This document shows, in pieces, positions 11,851-25,292 of a stretch of DNA of 64,000 bases. The number at the start of each line of letters is the position of its first letter. Positions within the stretch are counted from its first letter, which is position 1. The stretch comes from Anseranas semipalmata. Lineage: Eukaryota; Chordata; Aves; Anseriformes; Anseranatidae. Location of the stretch: the NCBI GenBank assembly GCA_013399115.1, contig VXAA01006483.1, forward strand, positions 1 through 64,000. The letters run 5' to 3'. Under the pieces are notes generated by a model, which had not been told where the DNA came from, searched no databases, and was given only the letters and a program-made list of their open reading frames with translations. A program made the translations under genes and the position numbers.

Positions 11851-11855
11851 GTACA
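11851..11855. repeat. Target-site duplication, right copy (gtaca)
   Basis: The partner of 10999-11003, next to the 5' end of the minus-strand LTR. Confidence 0.55.
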
Positions 11856-14800
11856 GCATATGATCTAGGTGTTTAAACTCCCAGCATACTCACTTGCCTA
11901 AACATATTTGCCCATAGATATTTGCCCAGTGCCTTTCTGGATACAATAGAGTATGAGAGACATTTCTGTTGGACTATCAGGGCCCTGTGGGTCCTGACAG
12001 GACTTTTGGAAGGACCTGGTGTTTCTGGAGTGGAAACTGGAAGCAAATGAGAAACAGTCAGGTGGCACTGAATGAAACATGTCCAGATGCCCACATCTGG
12101 CCTACTCACCATGTAGTCAGTGGAGAGAAACAAGGATCTTCTGTCAGTGGTTCAGCTCATTTTAGCTGAGATATCCACATTCAAGGTGACCACATTTTCC
12201 TTCGTCTTCCTTGCTGATGACCAAAATTCTGTGTGCTTTAGGCATATGAAAGTCAGAGACTGCTTTCACATCTACCAGATGCCATTTTCATAAAGAGTCC
12301 CATAGCATGCCCCATATGTTCAGTGACTATGTAACAGATAGGTAAATAATTTACTGTCTTTTGGGTTCCTTCATATTTTGCTATCACCCTTGCATTACAA
12401 AGAGCATTTGATTCTTGGAAATATCGTTTTAGGTCTGTTTCTATTCTTATGATACAAGAAGTGATCAAGAGAAAATGAGAAAAGATAGGGTGAGGCTTTA
12501 ATTACAGAGGACAAAGTATTAAGTTTAGTCCTTGTGAATTCAGGCTGTGTATTTATGCAACTAACTTTGGGAATCTGTGTTAGTAAATTTTGTCCTTGAT
12601 CTTTTCTTGAGTTGGTCCTTGACTGCCTATAGTGAAATCAGCTTAGGCTGTCATTGATAAATGCTGATCTCCTTAGGCTCCCTTCATAGTGGCTGGAGAC
12701 AAATAGGCATCTTCAGAATTACCTTGGCTGCCAGTTTAGGATAGGATAAATCACTTGTGGAAGTATTTATTTTCCCTCAATGACTGAAAAGGGAATGGAG
12801 GACAATAAAGTTAGACTAACTGGGAGACACCTAGGTTAGATCTGAGGAACATTTATGTTGCTTTTAAGCTTTCCCTGCTTAAGCCATTTATCAGGTTATT
12901 GTGCAAAGGGACAGATGTTTCTGATGTCGCTTACTCAGCATGAAGGGCATTGTGTGTTCTGCAGCACACTTAGTGAAGGTGGTGATTCATGCTATATTAT
13001 AGAATGTATTGTAACAGTCTGTTTATTATTTTTGTTGTTTCATACCCACTATAAGCTATTAGTTTGTGTCTTATGCATTGCTTTCACAGCACTGGTATGT
13101 CCCAGATGTGCTTTTTCCCATATGTGACTTTTTTCAATACTTCTGTGTTCTGCTGGTTTCTTGCACTCACAGTTAACTGAATATTTGGGGTTTACACTGT
13201 CCTGCAAACTAGCTCTGCTTTTCTTTGTGTATTGTTGCTAAGACTACATTTTTATTAACTGGTTTCTACATTACTGTGTACATCATGCAATGGTACCTTC
13301 TTTTCAAAGATTGTTTCAGAGTTGATCTTTATGCCACTAGATGGCAATATCAGGTAAAATACAGATATATTTCTTACACACACATACAAAAAAAAGTATC
13401 TTAAATGCACATCTGTATCAAGACAAAGGGAAATATGTTTCAAGGGGAATATTGTTGTATTTCTACACAGTGTGTATTGCTGGAGGTCTGATATGTCATA
13501 GGACGGGGGATAAGCATACAGTATTCACTCATGAATTGCATTTTCTTGTGATCATGTTTTATTAGGTGCAAATTATCTTTCTGTGTTTTCTCTTTTTTTT
13601 ACTTTGTAGTCAGTTATGTTTTGTGTGTAATGCTTTTTAACTTCTTCATATATGGAAGCTCTTGTATTCAAATTCCTGCTTTTTTGCTTACTATAGTTTC
13701 GATTGCTGCTTCTATTTTACACATGAATTCAAATCCTGCAGAGGAAAGCCTACTATCAGTCGACCACTATAGCCCAACAGTTGTTGGTTTTTGGAAGGTA
13801 TTTATGGTATGGTAGAAGAAGATACAAAGAGCCTTTGCCAAAGGTCTGTCTGTGCTGTCCTGCAGGATGTAGTTCAACAGTGTTCATCTTACACTATTTT
13901 AGCTGGTATTTCTTTTATTTGGTTTGAAATCATATGGTTTGACATGGCTTAGCAGTGAGAAGGTTTCATTCTTTGTTTTGTTTTTCCTCCCTCTTCCCTT
14001 ATCTCGATCTTTTTTTGTTTTTTTTAGAAATATTTCTAACTTTTTATTTTATTTTTTAATAAATCACATTCTCCAGCTGTCTGTCTCTGTATTTCCTTTC
14101 TAATGGGCTTCTGTCTGCCAAAACCTTGGCTTCTGAATACTAGCCAATTTACCAAGGATCCCCTCAGGCTTTCCATCTCTTTATAGCCATCTTCTCCCAT
14201 CTGTATATATACAGCTAAACTGAAGGCAAAAGGTAGGATCTGGCTCCAAGTGTGCAACCCTTTTTCAAATACAAAAGTTCGAAATTCCCATTTGTATCAT
14301 CTTTTGGGAATAAGCAGGGAGACAACTCTGTGAAGGAAGGGAGGAGATTAGCAGAAGTGTGCATGAAAGAGTGTATGCTTGAGCTGGTAGTAGTTAGGGG
14401 TCATTTAAAAGGGCTGGAGAGCCATCAGAAAGTAGTGATAAGTTCCCAGGATGAATCACAGCATGTCACCAGTCCCCAGGGGAGCATTTGAGAGGGTTAC
14501 AAAGACTAAGAGAACATCAAAGAGGATAATAAAGTGAAGGGAAGAAACAGAAATGCAGACATGCGACTGAGAAAGTAGGCATTAGTTAGGTAGGATGTTG
14601 TAAAGCCTGTTAAGAGCCCTACCCCATTCAAACATCAGTCTGTACCTCTATCGTGCATGTAAAATCAATGAGAACAGTGTGAAAACTGGAATTTTATCTG
14701 TGATACTGAAGCATGCAAGAACAAAAAAGCCAACACTTTTCTCCGGAGTGTCAAAAAAGGCTCCTGGGTAAGAAAAATCAGTTTGCACTCAAGGTAGGTG

Positions 14801-17272
14801 TGATATATGAAAGAAAAAATCGTGTCTCCTGTACAGTATGTTGACTTTTCCTCCTAACTCCATCACTGAAGTGCCATATGGTCTTCCTCTTTTTCACTCT
14901 GTACCTGTGCATCCTTTCTTATACCTTCTACCTTGAAAATATAAAACCAATGCATTCTTAGGGGCCATTCCAGTGTGTGTGTTCTCATTCTAACAAGATC
15001 CTTATCTTACTTGTGGAAACACAGCATAAGAAAATGTATCTTTTGATGACAATTCTAAAGGGTATAGAATAAATTAATCTCTTCCCCTTGCACTTTTTTC
15101 AATAGTGTCAAAATCTTTTACTTTGATATTGTTTAGATATTTCTTTTCAATAAAGAGAAATTATTTCAGCTTCATCAGTTATTTGGCTTTGGGTTTTATA
15201 TTTTATTATACATTGTAATATTAGATGTTCATATAATCTATTTAGTATTTCAGCTGATATCTTTTCCAACCTTGTCAAAATCAGAAATGATATCATCACA
15301 AAGAAACACCTCAATGTTTCTAAATGAAAAAAGGCAGCATTTTTATTTTGAAAAGAAAAATCTAAAAAATCCATCTTAAAAAAAAAAAAAACCAACTGAC
15401 AAACTAGTTCTACCTAGAGACCATTTTAGAAAATTCTAATATCGAAAGCATTAAAGTATTCTGTTATTTTCAATTATTCCCTAGGTGTACACTGAATTTA
15501 AACCTTCTGTGAATGTTCCTTATGTAACATGAAATGATTACCAGGCTGGATAAGGAAGGAAAATGTCAGTTGTGGATAGGACTGTGAAATTAGGCAATGG
15601 ACTGATGATGGTGGAAAGGTTGAGACAAATCACTATTAGCCTACTAGACTAAATGGGTCACTATTGAAATAAGGTATAATACAACATCATAAATTACTAG
15701 AGCATGTGCAGAGTGTGATTCTGTCTGTTCTACAGTGTAAATCCCTTCATCGAGAGAAGTTCTTTTTAAATTGAATTATAGCTACTTCTGCTGCTAAGCG
15801 CACCAAAAATCAGCTCTGTCAGCAAAACTGAAGGGGTAGAAAAGTGCAGTGCAAGGTCAGAAACAGTCACTGACACTAGGAACCTTGTTTTTGCCATTGC
15901 CAAACTCTAGTGGGGACCTGCAAACTGACTGGAATAATTCTGCATCATTTTCTACTGTGCTATTTCTGCATTAATTGTAAACCACCGCAATCACCACAGT
16001 TTCGGGTTTGGAAAAATACATAGGACACAAAGAAATCTTTCATTATTCAGTTTGCTAATTCTCTAATCTCTTGGTCTAGTCTAATCTCATATTGTTTTTT
16101 TTTTTTTCTCTCCTGTCTTTTGTTCAATACTGTTATTTTATTTCATAAGCTCTGATTAAACAATGTACTGAATCCTTCAATCATCTGCAATTAGGAATGT
16201 ACATTAATACCTATCTTCTTCAGCTGTTTCATTCAAGGACCAGAGCAAAGGAGGTGTTATATTTCAGCAAAGAAAAGGGTGAAAATACAATGAGTACAGT
16301 CATGAATCATGACTGATATTATCACATCAGAAATATGTTCAATGACTGAACTAGTTCAGGAAAGTTCACTTTTTAAAGTTTTGCCTGACAAAGTATGATG
16401 ATAATGCTTGGGATCAGCTTAGTATGTAAATGAAAAGCATGTTGTCTAGGTATCGCTGAATGTGTTGAATATTCTGCATTATTGAATTCACGAAAATCTT
16501 GAAAGATTAATTCTGTCAACAGACTAATAATATAACTGGTAAGCACTCTAATATGAGAAATAAATTGGGAAATTTTGTTGTTCTGCTTTTAAATAAAGAC
16601 CTGTCTTTTTCTCAGTATTTCATTAGCTTACCTCTTGGCAGATAGTTTTTCCATTCTGTCAAGAAACTACATATTTGGACTCTACTACATATTTTGCAAA
16701 GGAGCACATGACAGGTGATTCAAAGCCTTGGTTCACCAGTAGCATACATGTCTGAGGGTTTACACAAGAGAGATTGAGGTGTTATCATCCCTCTGGATTT
16801 CTGTGTCCAACAATTTTGATCTCACTAACATTTTGAAAACAGCTGCTCAGTTTCTGCCTATCCTGTTTGATTGCTGTGCCTTCAGTTGTGGACGCTAAGT
16901 CCAGTGAGCTCAGACAGTGCATTTGCACTTTGGCCATCCCCAAATCTACTTACCAGGGCCTACACTACAGTATTTCTCTTTTTACATATTTTGTATTGCC
17001 CTTGTGAGAGATTTCCAAGCCTTCCAGGCCTTTTAACTAGTCTTTGATTTGAGAAACCGTGTTGGGCTATTAGGTTAGGATACATGAAGTGCTGTTACCT
17101 TGGCCAGATTCTGCTGCTTCCATAATCAGTGGTATTTTACTACTGCAGAGTTCAGTAAACATGAGTAAAAGTGAAAAAAAAAAAAACTCCTTGACCCACA
17201 TGTTTGCCCCCTTGCAATGTGTATATAGCCCTTAGCTTCATGGAAAGGATAATGCCTGCTGGAAAACACAGG

Positions 17273-17294
17273 AAAAAAAAAAAAAAAAAAAAAA
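17273..17294 (+). repeat. Poly-A run (22)
   Basis: An A run of about 22 followed by GAGAGA. It has no target-site duplication or adjoining gene-like sequence that would make it the tail of a retroposed mRNA. Confidence 0.9.
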
Positions 17295-17449
17295 GAGAGA
17301 GCTGTCAAATAATGCCCTATTCTAATTCTTATTTTAGTAGAAAACCTATCATTTTGATTTCTATTTTCTTTCTTTTTTTTTTTTTGTCATAAAGATTCAA
17401 TGAAACGAACGATAACCAATTACACAAGCATAGAAAACTCTCTTTTTTT

Positions 17450-17467
17450 GGGGTGGTGGGGTGGGAG
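17450..17467 (+). other. G-rich run, possible G-quadruplex
   Basis: Runs of four, two, four, three and two G are separated by one- or two-base loops, directly after seven T. One of the tracts has only two G, so any quadruplex would be imperfect. Confidence 0.4.
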
Positions 17468-19539
17468 GTGAATAATCCAAGCAGAAGTAAAATTTTGTTG
17501 AGAATAGATTTCTGTCTCCTAATTCAAAAAAAGTTTTTACTTGTTTCATTCTCAGGAAAACTCATATGTGAACTGATTTGTTCTGTTTCCAGCACACTTA
17601 AGCATGTCCTTCCCCATCAGCAAGAAACTGTAAAAAGAGAGGGTGTGGGAAGGGGAGGATGGTATTTGCAGCAACGTGACCACATTTCATTACTGCTGTT
17701 CCATCTGCACGTAGCATTCTGACTGCAAGCAGCCCATTAATAAATATGCTTAATGTGCATCAAATATATGTATAAAAATACACATATGAAAAAAAATATA
17801 AAAAAGGGGATAAGCAAGTGTGTTTCGTATGGTTTCTGTGTAAGTAGAAATAATCGCTTCATTTTTTCCCTGTGTATTTTTTTAATCAGCCTAAGGCACA
17901 GTGGGAGGTATTGCTTTAGCTTTCCAATAAGGAAGGGGCCAGGATGAAGGGGGGGGTGTCTGCCTTCAAAGCCATGCTGTGTCCAGAGGGAGTCTCCTCC
18001 TGGGGTTTTGGCGTTGGAGGGTCTTTGAAGTTTTTTGGATTTTTACTTACCAGGTGGTCTGAACACATACCAGTGTCTCCACTGAGCAACAGTTGCACAG
18101 CACGGCAGGGAACCTACCTGCTCCACTTTCTGGACTAAGGAAACCACAGGAAAAATGATACTTTTTTCAGGATGGTTATATCTCTTATGGGAGCACAACA
18201 GCCCCTGCTTCAGAACCTGAGACAGAATAGAAATATCTGTCAGATAGCAGTAAGTCTGATTCAGTTACAACCCAGCATTTAACATCAACGGAAAGAGCTG
18301 TCTGAATCCAGCCATTAGATGGCAGAATTGATCAAGCAATAGCCTGATTTTAGTGCTGTGTAGTGTATGCCCCAAAACAGATGGTTTAAAGAATAGATAC
18401 CAAGTAGCAGCTGGTGCTTGTATATATTCCCGAAATACTGTACCTGGCCTACCTGCAGGCACTTTGAACTAACAGAGACCACGGTATTTGTATATCATTT
18501 CCAGAAGCAACACTTTGGGGACTGGGGATCAGAGCATCAATCAATGAGTATTGTTAGATCTTTTCTAGGCATATGCCTTTGAAGACCTGTACCTGTGCAA
18601 ATATTGACCATCATGATGCTTTCTGGCTATACACTTTTGGCAATAGCACAGGTACAATCCACTTGTGACTTTCCCTAAATACCATTGCTTTGAGAGGTAT
18701 CTGTTCTGAAGTGAATCTGCTCAGCCAATTTTTAACTGCAGTTAGTTTCTTTGGACATCGGGCAACTTCATCAAATTACTCAATGTTAGCAGCTTGTTAA
18801 CATCAGTTGAATTTTGTGGGAAGTGATTTCTAAAATTTTAGCTATTCTGCTATGTAACTTCCATATCTTCAGATAAAGAAGCATGATACCAAATCTAACA
18901 ACCCCCAAATGCACATAATTTCATGATTTCTTCCTCTTTTCTGAGAATAGAAAAATGTTACTTTTTAATCATCCTGTTGACTTCAGTAAATTATTTCAGC
19001 ATTATCTTTCCAAATATATTCCTTTCCCCAATAATATCTCCCACAGGCTAATTGTTGTTCCCAAACCATACATATCCATAGTTCCAGATTAAGATACTTT
19101 ATATTCTTCCTCAGTTCCTAATGACAGTATTTCAGATTGGCCAGTTCACTAAGGAAAACTAAAGAAATGAATTTATATAGATCTTTTACATCTAGAATTA
19201 TTAATTTTGTGTGCAGAAATAATATTGACAGGTATGCCTTCAATTGGTTGTTCATCCATATGTATACATATGTCACATCCATATCCGTGATTGGTTCCAA
19301 AAGAAACTTAAAGGATTTCAGCTCCTTCTCCCAGGATTCAAACTGGCAGACTAATTCTTTTCTTTAAGAATATCAAGTCAGGTGTTTGCTTTTTTTTTTT
19401 TTTTCCCCCCATTTACACATACATACAGATTCTGATAATAATCTGGTTTGTGTTTCACAAGTGACTTCACTTTATTTCTTCTTTACAAGGATATTGGGAT
19501 TCATACCTCCTAACATTATCTACTTCTGAACTTGCCACC

Positions 19540-19850
19540 TGAGAGCCCTTTATAGTCAGTGGAAAGCTATAGTCACTTCTACGGGCAATTCATCCCATCT
19601 ATTTTAGATGTCTGGTTTAGGATGTGTATGCTCTAGAAGAGACACTTTGTCTCCAGTGGCTATATAAGGAGCCTTGGGGGACTTAGCAGAGGTATGGATT
19701 GCCAGTCTCTACATTTGGTCAGGTGAATCCCACACTGAGTCCAAAATCTTGCAGTCAGGATTGCAATGTTTCACCACCTATTTGGATAAGAACTGGATGC
19801 AATCTGAATCTGTTTTGCCACACAGAAGTAGATTATGAGGGCATAATCCA
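19540..19850 (+). repeat. Degenerate unclassified interspersed repeat, copy 1
   Basis: The segment carries 'cacttctacgggcaattc', 'attttagatgtctggttt' and 'gacactttgtctcc'. As I recall them, these words recur in avian genomes in an old repeat rich in 'tagatgtct' and 'tcaatggagag'. Related words occur at 30.4, 31.4, 36.5 and 41.2 kb. No terminal repeats or protein were seen, so the class is unknown. Confidence 0.35.
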
Positions 19851-22800
19851 CCACTGATATATCTTTGAAAGGTGACCAAAACACTTATACTTGTAGTGTA
19901 TACTAATCAAGACACTAACGTGTATTTCCATTAGGAAACAGTGCTGGGAAAATCACATCAATTAGCTAAAACAATTTCAATAATGAAATGTAAAAAAGGT
20001 ACTCAAATTAAATAGCAACAAATGTGTGTGACAAAATAGAATAGATTTGCTTTTTATTTGACTATACAGTGATCTCACTTCACTGAAGAAATGATTTGAC
20101 CAAATCTGCTAGGCCTAAATTTTAAGCTGAAGCAAGCAATAAGACAAATAGCTGGAAAACCACTTATTTAATCAGCTTTAGTATATTTGAATGACCACTC
20201 TCTCACTTGCTATTTAGTTTGGTGTGAATGACAGTAACACTATCAATTTAACTAGTGTAAGAGTATAAGAGCCTCACTAGCAAATTCTATTACCACTTTA
20301 AACTCTTTCTTCATAGCTCTCATTCTCAGTAGTTTTGAGCAACTCAGAAATGGACCTATTTGTCCTTTTTCTGTGTTTTTGTATGTTTTGTTTTTATAAC
20401 CACAAAGAAGTGCCTTGCTATAAAGATACTAATTGATTTTTAAAGCTTACTTGACAGTATTCCTTCTGATATTATTCGCTACATCCCATGAGTCAGCACT
20501 TGATGTGCAAGATGAATTTCTGAAGACATACTATAAATTGTCAAAACTTTCTTGGTATGTGGAATCTTAGTTTTTTTTTCTTAATTATATTTCCTGCTAG
20601 TTCTCTAGTCAAACAACAGCTGCCATCAATGTGCACCTGTTGTGCAATACCTTGCTTGTCTTACAAACATATCTGCTACACTGATGTAACAGGCTACCAT
20701 GAATGAATGTTAAAATCAATTTCAAAGGAGCATCAAAAGCATTTTTGATTGTCACTCTGTATGTATGATAATGGACCATGGCTTCTATTTCAAAGGGAAC
20801 AGGGAATGTTCAAGTAAGTGCCTCAAAATACAGTGAGAACAACTCCAGTAGGTGTTTGTATCATTGGTTAAAAAGAAACCAATACCATATTTTCATTTCT
20901 TTCTGTGTGCTTATATACAAACCTGAAATGAGTTAGTAGTATCTTCAGTATTTTTGAGTCACTCAAAGCAGGTGATCTGGAGGGCTTAATCCAATTTCTA
21001 TTATATGGTAAGTCTTGAACTATGCTATTCTCAGCACTCTTATTAATTTCTGTTTCTATTCTGCTCCATAGAAGTTTACAAGTGTGAGTAATTTATTTCT
21101 TGTTGAAATAATTAGAGAAATACTTGCTACTATCAATATTTTGCAGCCTCAGGACAGCATAGTTTTGTTCATTGCTTCAGGTAGCTGATAAATAAAATTA
21201 AAAAGTAAGCCTTGTTGATTAGACCCACATGGATATTTCTTTCTCTGGGCTGATGAACTGAACTGAACTTTTAGAATCAGTGTTGGTATGGGTAGTCATA
21301 GTTTCAAATTCAAAGTACCTTTTTGGCACTCTCTGCAGTATTCCCTGACAAGTGTCTTTTTAAGGGACATTATTGATGTTAAAAAGAATTTTAAAGGTTG
21401 GTGAATGTAAGGCTATGTAAAGAATAAATAGTTTTTTTAAGCATTCACCTTCCTGTGAATGGTATATCCATACTTTAGCTTATCTTAATATTCAAAGGGT
21501 TTTCATAGTTATTTATGCTTTAAGATCAAAGCAGGTATTTTGGAATAATTTTTATACATGAAATCTAATTATTCAAATTAAAACAACCCATAGCATTGAA
21601 GGTGCAGAGACAGTGAGAGAGTTTTACTGACCTTCAGCAAGAAATGCATCTAGATAAGCATTGACTCTAAGAAAAAAAAACACCTTTAGCTAATTTTGGG
21701 CTGCTTAAAATTCCTGTGAGTTTTATGGAATGTCTCAGTCTAGAGACACTGACACCAATGAACCATGCAGGTAGACATTATAATTTTATTGCTGGTAAGA
21801 GTAACGAAATGTCATTTTTTTTTTTTTTTTTTTTGGTTGATATTCACAGCTGCATAGTATTTCTCTGCTTAAGAGTTTCATTTCAGGTACAAATTTTGAG
21901 AAACTTCATTGATTTTACTGGATTTACTCTACAGTTATGTCCATATAAATGCATTCAGAATTTGTTTGTATTTTTAAAACATATTCACTGCGAATAGCTA
22001 AAGGTTCCCCAAACCTTCTTGAATTATAATTCTACAAAGTAAGCAGTTAGGTTCAACACAGTCAGAATCAGAAGAAGATTGCTATATAATGCTTCTTTTG
22101 TCTGATACAAAGAGGTATAGCAGTTCCACGGCACTTGCTCCCGTTTATGTCTCTATTTAGGAAACACAGAAAAGTTCCTCCCTAAAAATGTATGGCCAAA
22201 GTCCATTCTTTTGCACAACAAGCTCTTCATCAAAAACATTATTAGAAAGGGTGACCAAATGGGGTATCATCCAAGGTAGCAAATCACATTTTTTATTTCC
22301 AAACCTAGCATATATTTATGCCACAACTGTACTAATTGTTCCCTGAGGGATGCTGATGCCAGCAAGCTGTAGCAGTGATAATTGTGATATCTAAGCTACC
22401 TGAAAGATGCACTGACAACACGTATGTATAAGATTGTGAATACTTTGCCTTAGTATTCAGGTTAATAGCCGAATCACTTCATTTAAGATTGTTTCTGAAT
22501 GAATCTCTTGTCCATTACTGGCTATGATTATTCTTTATATTATTATGCTGCTTGCTTTCATGATTGTTTATAACTGTACAATACATTTCTAGCCAACTTA
22601 TACTAATATCATCAACTACCACTTTCCTTGCACAGTCCATAATAAAACTCTTATGAATTTCAGCCAAATCTTTGCAGTTACATGCAATCTTCTGTCCCAT
22701 GGATCAACAAGAGACTCAAACAAAGAACTTTTACAGCAGCCCTATGCTTCTTCCTTATACAGAGCCCTTGCTGACTTACTGACTGCTGTTCATGCTGAAA

Positions 22801-23265
22801 TTGTTTTGATATTTATTGTTTGATATGGACTCCTGTTTTTTAACAGATTTTCATTATCTTTTTCCTCTCTATACTTAATGCTAAAAAACACCTGCCAAAA
22901 TATGTGCCATTTGTTTCTTGATTGCCTGCTTAACATGGCCCTGATGTTTCCCCAAGCAAATGAATTGTGAAGAGAAGGATAAAATCACTGTATTTAATAA
23001 CTCTGTTGACGTTTAAGGCATAACAATTAAAATACACCAAATCCAAATAGAACTGGGCTAGGAACACATATATAAAATACCTGTATTAAGGAAGAAGATA
23101 TTTGATAGATTGGTGTTAAGGCTTTCACTTTATGCAAAAATAAATTTCCTTTTGCGTATGTATTGGAATTTCTGTGGTGGTCTTATGTCTCATCAGAACA
23201 GCAAGGACAATGTGGTTTTGTAAGGTCTGGCTACACAATAATGTTGATTTACACTCACATTTTAG
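19851..23265. other. Unique AT-rich DNA, no gene seen
   Basis: No exon, RNA gene or transposon was recognised. A T20 run lies at 21815-21834. Several short frames on both strands have no recognisable product. Confidence 0.5.
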
Positions 23266-23940
23266 ATGTTGCCACTGGGTTGTGATCAGTGGTACAAAAC
23301 ACACTTCACAGCCAATTGTTATTGGTATTGCTTGGGGATTAACGCTGGAGCAAATACTGCTTAACACCTTTATTAATGACCTAATGATGGGAATGACAGA
23401 ATTCTCAGCCTTTTCTCAGATGATACCAAATTGGTGGGGGAAACAGCTGATACCTTGGTGGGCAGAGCTGCTGTTAAGAGGTACATGAGGAGAAATTGGC
23501 TAATGGAAACCTCATAAAATCCAGTAAAGGCAAATGCGAAATCCTGCACCTAGGACAGACTAACCACATGCAGCAGTGTGGACTGAGACTGGCTAAGAAA
23601 CAACACTGAAGAAAAGGTGAGGTCCTGCTGGACAACAAATTGGATGTGAATCAGGTGTGTGCCCTTGCAGTGAAGGAGGCCAGCCACATCCTGGGCTGTG
23701 TTGACATGTGATTATTGCCCTTATTCAGCAGTTATGAGAGACCACTGTATGCATTCTTGGGCTCCCCAGCATGTGAAAGACACTGACATATGGAACGAGG
23801 CCATACTGCAGAGGCCATTGAGCTGGTCATGACATGGAAGAAGAGGCAGAGACAGCAAGATCCCTTCATCCTGGAGAAGGGGAGACCTCAGGGTCAATCC
23901 TTCTGTCTTCTGTCATCTACAACTGCCTAATGGAAGGGTA
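23266..23940 (+). mobile_element. CR1 LINE, late RT domain to near the C-terminus, left half of a split copy
   Basis: A diverged CR1 ORF2 begins near 'gttgccactgggttgtgatc'. It continues through the peptide-level stretch LNTFINDL (about 23360-23384). The F-x-DD catalytic block of the reverse transcriptase follows near 23410, here shifted by an indel. Further landmarks are 'aaatcctgcacctagg', 'tgctggacaacaaattgg' and 'catcctgggctgtgttg'. Stops and frameshifts show that it is dead. It ends at 'tggaagggta' near 23940. The following part of the CR1 consensus resumes at about 24941, so this and the next CR1 piece look like one insertion interrupted by about 1 kb. Confidence 0.92.
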
Positions 23941-24940
23941 ATCTTATGCTTCAAAATCCTGTTATGGTCAAAAAGGAGATAGACTTTATATGTGTGAAGC
24001 CAAGAATTATTTAGTAGAAATCTTATCGGTCTAATAAAAGGTTTATTATTACTCCAGAGTTAATTGCCAAGGAGAAGAAAATAAAGAAAAGAATACTAAT
24101 TTACAGAAAAAAAAGTATCAGTAATAATAATACTATAGTAAATACTGATATATATAAGCTTCCTTGTATCTACCACTTTTCTCGATGTTTTGCTTGCCCT
24201 GCCACTGCCCCTTGTGGTCCTAACATTGACAGCTTCCATGTGGGGTTTGGGGAAGCTATGAGGAGTGATCAGCATCTACAGTCCTATGCTGGGAGGGGTA
24301 TATTGTTGATGTTGATACTTCCTCACTTCAATTAGGGGTCGTTTTTATGTTTGCTAACAAACTTTTACACCTTGCTCTTTTTTTCATTGGTTTGCATTTC
24401 CATATTGTAAATGCGTTTACTATATATAGTGCCTTTTATGTATGCTAGATATTATTCCTTTGTTCTCTTTGTTAACCCTATAACCAATTTTGTGTAGTTC
24501 CAGGTCTGCATTTCTTAAGTCAAAAGTAGTGAGCTGTTTGTAGCCATTGGGCATCCAGTGCCAAGCCTGTGCCTTTTTTTAATTATCCCTCACCTTTAGT
24601 CCTCTATATCATATCCTCTTTCCTTCTTCTCAAAGCCTCTGCTATTATAGGAGGCTTGTATTTCTTTATGCTACATCATTATGTTAGGTGTCGTAAATGT
24701 TTCATTCTGCAAAGAATAACTACTTGTTATGACTAGCTATTAAAAAACTATTGTTGTGCCATGCAAAAATAAGCAAAAGTAAGACAAATTAGTCCTAACC
24801 ACCTGGTTGGAAGAAAACTAGATGTCACAACTAAACCACATAAAATCAAAGCTCCAGACAGGTCCATACAAGTTAAGACAAAAAGTCTTAAGACCCTGCA
24901 AACTGGCCTGGTATTAGCAATGGCAATATTTTATTTACTG
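23941..24940. mobile_element. About 1 kb of non-CR1 DNA splitting a CR1; nature unknown
   Basis: This block separates two colinear parts of one CR1. The flanks 'gggta' (23936-23940) and 'ggcta' (24941-24945) agree at four of five bases and could be a target-site duplication. They could also just be the CR1 sequence at the break. On the minus strand the block carries an AATAAA at 24047-24042 and, about 100 bases upstream of it, a TATATATA-like run near 24150. That layout recalls a solo LTR read on the minus strand, but the block lacks clear TG...CA ends. No coding sequence was recognised. Confidence 0.4.
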
Positions 24941-25255
24941 GGCTACAGGAAAGAAAAGATGAATCTAAACTCTTCTCAAAGGTGCATGCTGATAGCACAA
25001 GGCACGATGGACAGAAGTTGGAACACAGGAAGTTGCAGTTAGGTACTAGGGAAAAAAAATCATCATTACAGTGGTTGAACATGGGAGCAGCTTGCCTAGA
25101 GAGGTTGTAGAGTCTCCATCCTTGGAGATACTCAAAACCAGGTGAGGCACGGTGCTGAGCAGCGTGCTTATGGACCTGCTTAGAGCAGGGAGGTGGATAC
25201 AAGACTTCCAGAGTTCTGTTCCAACTTAAAATATTTTGTAAGACCACGATTCAAG
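24941..25255 (+). mobile_element. CR1 LINE 3' end, right half of a split copy
   Basis: The segment opens with a worn 'ggaaagaaaagatg' block and 'actcttctcaaagg'. It continues through 'gttggaacacaggaag' and 'gcctagagaggttgtagag' and ends with a degraded 3' UTR ('gttccaacttaaaat') that loses the octamer repeats near 25255. The order and consensus position follow directly on from the copy ending at 23940. Four open frames overlapping it on the minus strand are reverse-strand shadows of the LINE. Confidence 0.92.
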
Positions 25256-25261
25256 ACTGAA

Positions 25262-25292
25262 TTTTTCTTTCTTTCTTTCTTTCTTTTTTTTT
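25262..25292 (+). repeat. TTTC microsatellite
   Basis: About five TTTC units followed by a T run. It lies a few bases beyond the CR1 3' end, where simple repeats often grow from LINE tails. Confidence 0.9.

Larger units (their letters stand above)
11856..19539. other. Long unique AT-rich stretch, no gene seen
   Basis: No exon, RNA gene or transposon was recognised in 7.7 kb. It contains homopolymers (A runs near 15379, 17174 and 17273; T runs near 16096, 17370 and 19390) and a G-rich run at 17450-17467. A frame at 17916-18098 on the minus strand contains a 'ctggtaagt' splice-donor match, but no believable acceptor or protein. The scale and composition suit intergenic or deep intronic DNA. 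Confidence 0.55.

Noticed and set aside
11184..11859. Several open frames of 98-194 codons
   Set aside because: They run through the N gap inside a solo LTR, so their openness is an artefact.
17916..18098. Minus-strand frame with a 'ctggtaagt' donor
   Set aside because: No acceptor of quality and no recognisable peptide. A single donor match is expected by chance.
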